The position numbers and the translations under genes were made by a program. This document shows, one piece after another, positions 49,809 to 64,000 of a DNA stretch of 64,000 nucleotides (the first letter of the stretch is position 1; each line of letters starts with the position of its first letter). This DNA comes from Metaphire vulgaris (Eukaryota; Annelida; Clitellata; Crassiclitellata; Megascolecidae), in the NCBI GenBank assembly GCA_018105865.1, contig CM030851.1:928969-992968 (forward strand), read 5' to 3'. The notes below the pieces were generated by a model. The model was not told the DNA's origin, did no database searches, and saw nothing but the letters and a program-made list of their open reading frames with translations.

Positions 49809-50097
49809 CAGTGGCGTAGCCAAGGGGGGCTTGGGGTCACAACCCCCCTTGGCTGCCGAAAACGAAATAGTTTAATGAGTTTCTATACATTTTTAATTTT
49901 TTGACGCGACTTTGGGGGTCAACCCCCTTGGCTATAGAAGGTAACGGTTTAAGACAGAGGTGAGTACTATTTTGCTTGTCAGGAACAAATAGAGGAGATA
50001 ACCTTTTAACCTCTTTTGCTTGTCAATATTTTTCCAAAGTTGGTCACGGTCAAAACCAAAAAGCAACCCCCTTCCGGAAATCCTGGTTACGCCACTG
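49809..50097. mobile_element. hAT-like MITE family B, 289 bp
   Basis: Left CAGTGGCGTAGCCAAGG; the reverse complement of the right end is CAGTGGCGTAACCAGGAT. Perfect duplication ATAAGAGA (49801-49808, 50098-50105). 67 bp past the HDHD5 stop. Confidence 0.94.
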
Positions 50098-50164
50098 ATA
50101 AGAGAGAAGGATTGTACAAACGAATGCAGTAAATCGGTGAACATTTCGGCGATAATTAATTAAT

Positions 50165-59975
<9,811 letters not shown>

Positions 59976-60470
59976 CACTATACAGGAAGAACGGCAAGGA
60001 GGAGGAGGAGGAAAGGAGGAGTAGAAGGAGGAGGAGGCGGAGAGGCAGATGATGTTGACGACGAAGTAGGAAAGGAGGCGTCTTCTCCTCTGATTATACT
60101 TTTTTCTCTCTGTCCGGCGGCAACACTGCGGCGACCGATCAGCTAACGCTGTTGATCTTTCGCCGCACTGGGGGGCGTCTTGGCGTCGATACGGTCTTTC
60201 GCCTCTGACGACCCTCTGCGAATCGGTTCTTAAATAGGCGTTCTCTGTTGACGGTTTCAGTACACCTTGATTGGCTCACCTTTGCTCACCTGTTTTAAGG
60301 TCAAGCGTGTGCGCTAATTGGCTCTTCGACGCTGCGTGCCACGGACGTGCAGCGATGTCCTTAAGAGTGACGTCATCGCAGAAGTAGTTCCGGTGCTCAG
60401 TTCGAGCCATTTGCGCAAATGCGGTGCTCTTGAGAAAATCTCTTCTGAGCAGCTATCATTGTAAGACCTT
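59976..60470 (-). promoter_or_regulatory. HDHD5: Probable HDHD5 promoter region
   Basis: CpG-richer DNA upstream of the proposed start. For the minus-strand gene there are CCAAT boxes at 60274-60270 and 60321-60317 and a perfect CRE, TGACGTCA, at 60368-60375. Further GACGTC/GTGACGTC motifs lie inside exon 1 (59810-59870). Position fits a promoter; no start-site evidence. Confidence 0.45.
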
Positions 60471-60593
60471 TAACGACATTTTCGAACAAAAGCATATTTC
60501 GAAAATAGTCAGTTAAATCATACAGAGATGACCACGGATTTGGTTAACCCATGGGTTGGGTCAGACCTTTTCATATCTATGGTGGGTTGAGTT

Positions 60594-60751
60594 CAGAGGC
60601 GTAGCCAGGAATTTGATTTGGGGGATAATGTGATTTAGGGGGTATAAATCTTCAAAAAATGTGAAAATCTTAAAAAACACTTTAAAGTTTTTAAGGTAGT
60701 CTGATTTTTGAAGGTATATAAACCGATATAACCCCCGTCGCTACGCCCCTG
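60594..60751. mobile_element. hAT-like MITE family F, copy 2 (158 bp)
   Basis: Ends identical in form to the copy at 54724 (CAGAGGCGTAGCCAGGAATT; CAGGGGCGTAGCGACGG reversed). Perfect duplication GTTGAGTT (60586-60593, 60752-60759). Confidence 0.95.
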
Positions 60752-61648
60752 GTTGAGTTTGATTTGAAAATAAGCCATGATTTAATAATTGCAATGTACA
60801 GTATTACGGTGGGTTGGTCAAGTAACCATATTGAAGGCGTGGGGTGGGTTAAGTTGGGTTGGAGAATTGATTGGTTGGGTTGGGTTCTAAAAATGGATGC
60901 ACCTCTGAAATAACAAACATCGTTACTGAATACTTTGTCTTTAAGTGACCAACCAACAGACGATTTCTTCAAAAACTCAGTTTCTTAGAAACAGGTTGAT
61001 TTGAAAAAACCTACAGAAATATCAGCTTCGAATTCAGTAGAAGGTATTGAAAAAGACATCGAGTAGAATTCTTCGAATGAGCCTAAACATCAGACGATAA
61101 GACAAGATATAGAAAAACGATCTACCGCAGTTGCTATAGAGATCATCTAGAAACCTTTCGCAACACATAAGAATTATTGTAGGATACTCTCAGGAGACCT
61201 TTGGGGCGGGGTGAGGAGTTGGGGTGGGGTAGAGGCGTTCACGAAAAGATGTTTCAAGGTCCCTCGTTCGGTCTTCTATTGTTCACGTGGCTTCTTTTGT
61301 TACCGCGATTGGTAGCCGTTGTACAATGTAAGTTATCGTCCGTGCAACGCGGCTGATTGCCCGTTGGCTTTGATTATGTAAACAGTCGTTCGCCTATTTA
61401 TTGGTCTGTGCCTTGTTCGACGTTGACCGCTGTGACCCGCTCAAGAGTCTTCTAGCGCCAGGGTCCCTTTGGCCGATCGCCAATCATTTTGACCTTTTGC
61501 TATCTTATCTTCAGAGCGTTGTTCGCCAGGATTGTTATTATTGATCTGCGGCAATCGATTATCGATTTATTGTTTCACCGAATCGACTCTCTGAACTATT
61601 ATGAATCAACTTTGCTTTATAGAAATGAACACAATTGTAATTGTTTGA

Positions 61649-62004
<356 letters not shown>

Positions 62005-62566
62005 ACAAGAGACATATTTTGCTACCATATTACAAAGCGTCTTCGTTATTCTGCCATTCAAGTCTTTCGCTGGAAAAAAATGCGAATGCAAAAGAGTGAA
62101 GTGGAATGCACTCACTGCAATCAATTCACTGCCAGTGGTTGCAACTATCACCAACTGTTGTCAATTGTTGATTCTGTGGATGTTTTTGCAGTCGAATGAT
62201 GTTCACGAGAAGTCGTTTAATTGCTGAAGTCTTGGCTAAGATGGGTGTCACGTGGGCACGTCGACGAATGATCGGTCGGTTAACAGAGGCATCGAAGGCA
62301 AGCCACCCGCGACCCACGCGCCCTGCATACGGCCGCCGCCGCCGCCGCCGGTCGCTCGACTAGAGAAGGTCACCGGATCCTGACTGCGTTAATTGTCTTC
62401 GCGTCGAGTTAAGACTTTGAAGCAGCGTACAAGGATGATTCGATTTGAGGCTAAAAATGGCGACCAAAACATTCGCCGTTTGATAATTATCGATTAATTG
62501 ATTATCTTGATTTTAACCACTGTTTGGTGGTTTTGTCCTTGACATTGCACTGAATGCAATGACAGA

Positions 62567-62729
<163 letters not shown>

Positions 62730-62995
62730 GGCGAATGACGACACAGCAGTTGATGAATGAGAGAATGAAGATAGGAGGGTGTTGGTGCAAAGTGTCTCAC
62801 GGTGTTGGTTACAAGGTTCTGTTCGTAAAACACTCATCCGCACTCAATCGATAAAATCGATGGAGTGAAGTAGGATAGCACATCGAAAAGTATGTCTGCA
62901 TCTGAATAATTCACGTGGTCCATATAGGCTCTCAGCTAGCAACCGCGGAAATTCTAGGCAATCAATTGAAGCCAAAAAGAAAGCAAGAAAACCGA

Positions 62996-63140
62996 GACAG
63001 GCAGACAGACAGGCAGACAGACAGGCAGACAGACAGACAGGCAGACTGACTGACTGATTGACTGACTGATTGACTGATTGACTGACTGACTGACTGACAC
63101 ACATACAGGCAGACATACCGGCAGACAGACAGGCAAATGC
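62996..63140. repeat. CAGA/CTGA tetranucleotide tract
   Basis: (CAGA)n with GGCA variants, then (CTGA)n, then CAGA/GGCA again. Confidence 0.9.
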
Positions 63141-63320
63141 AAGGAAACACACAAGCAGGCGTGTATCAACAGTGTCGCGAAGATGATGTATATGGAAATT
63201 CTGGATTTGAGTTTGAGTAGAGTTGGACAAATGATTGTTCAAGAGATCTCGCAACGACCTACAGAGCTTCATGAACGGTGCACAGAACAGATATGATTCA
63301 CTGTTCATGAATGACAGATT

Positions 63321-63372
<52 letters not shown>

Positions 63373-63373
63373 C

Positions 63374-63438
<65 letters not shown>

Positions 63439-63440
63439 AA
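63321..63440. repeat. (TAG)n microsatellite
   Basis: About 39 TAG units with one AGC interruption. Confidence 0.95.
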
Positions 63441-64000
63441 TCGGCTTTGAGTTATGAGATTATACATAAAGGAATTATGTATACCAAGAAGTAACCGGAA
63501 AATTCCCATTTTCATCTGTAATTAAATACAGTACTTTAAAGCATCGTATTCCAAAGCTGGTTTCCATCGCTGCAGATAAGGTGTACAGGTTGAAACTATT
63601 CTTCATCGTCGAAAACATTAAAATGTTGCCCTTTATTATCTTTGACAATTTATATAGCGCTATGCCCAAAGCAAAGTCGAGAGCGCTTTATCTAGATTAA
63701 AAGGAAAAACTGAGGAAGTATTGATCCAAGTGGAGAGGCATAGAATTAGCCTATAAAGGGACAACTCCTGAGGGACATCAACTTCTGGAGAGGTTTATGT
63801 CAGTGTGTATACGGATTCTTTAGGGGTTATTGTGGGTGCCATGTCTCGATAGCAGCCAGGAATTATTGCAGATTTGTGGGAGACTAAGCAAACGATGAAA
63901 TTATGTTTTTGACTCTGGGACCCAAGTATTAATTTCCGATATGAAAATCTATTTCAAGAATGTCATAAAATTTCTGAAGATATTCGACTTTCTGTGACCT

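Larger units (their letters stand above)
43022..50164. other. Intergenic gap between convergent AMMECR1 and HDHD5
   Basis: No exon found. Holds two hAT-like elements (44322-44543, 44667-45386), a SINE-like segment with GTAAGTAAGTAAAATCTCG and TATGTAGCGCTTTGGAAAG (46153-46240, cf. 18010 and 20720), a partial MITE left end at 46924 (CAGTGACGGAACTCTTGG), a TA tract (47489-47540), a TAG tract (47725-47870), the X/CCAAT tandem array (48399-48664) and family-B and pogo-like elements near 49610-50097. The 44030-44602 frame is open but is transposon and AT-rich DNA. Confidence 0.6.

Overview
This 64 kb window is animal nuclear DNA, not bacterial. The genes are split by many introns with ordinary GT-AG (a few GC-AG) junctions. 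The space between exons is full of microsatellites, 5'-truncated non-LTR retrotransposon ends and short non-autonomous DNA transposons. The gene content (a GATA1/2/3-class factor, AMMECR1, HDHD5/CECR5 and a secreted M14 carboxypeptidase) and the repeat style suggest a marine invertebrate, plausibly a deuterostome. That taxonomic guess is inference only.

Layout. (1) 1-3641: no gene seen; a tRNA-derived SINE-like repeat, purine-rich repeats and a LINE reverse-transcriptase fragment. (2) 3642-12751, plus strand: nine exons of a pro-carboxypeptidase A/B family enzyme. Its signal-peptide exon is not found, and about 6-7 codons at the pro/mature boundary may be missing. (3) 12752-22318: intergenic, with CT/GA tracts, a CpG-rich patch with two RFX-like X-boxes and a perfect hairpin, and a microsatellite split by a transposon. 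(4) 22319-36761, plus strand: a six-exon GATA factor with both zinc fingers, each on its own exon. (5) 36762-39128: paired MITEs. (6) 39129-43021, plus strand: AMMECR1 in five exons. (7) 43022-50164: gap between two convergent genes, with two hAT-like elements and a 67-bp tandem repeat of X-box/CCAAT-like modules. (8) 50165-59975, minus strand: HDHD5 in nine exons. (9) 59976-64000: its upstream region (CCAAT and CRE-like motifs), then microsatellites.

The genes show no sign of working in one pathway: a digestive-type peptidase, a developmental transcription factor, a conserved protein of unclear biochemistry and a HAD-family protein. The most striking signals are outside them: at least 20 exact copies of the palindrome TAGGCCTA; about a dozen short hAT-like elements with recognisable 8-bp target duplications; repeated pairing of LINE 3' ends with trinucleotide microsatellites; a roughly 310-bp TATTG tract 47 bp from an exon; and the X/CCAAT tandem array. 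I saw no CRISPR, operon or prokaryotic system. Exon boundaries were set by hand from splice signals, reading phase and remembered family conservation; no search was run.
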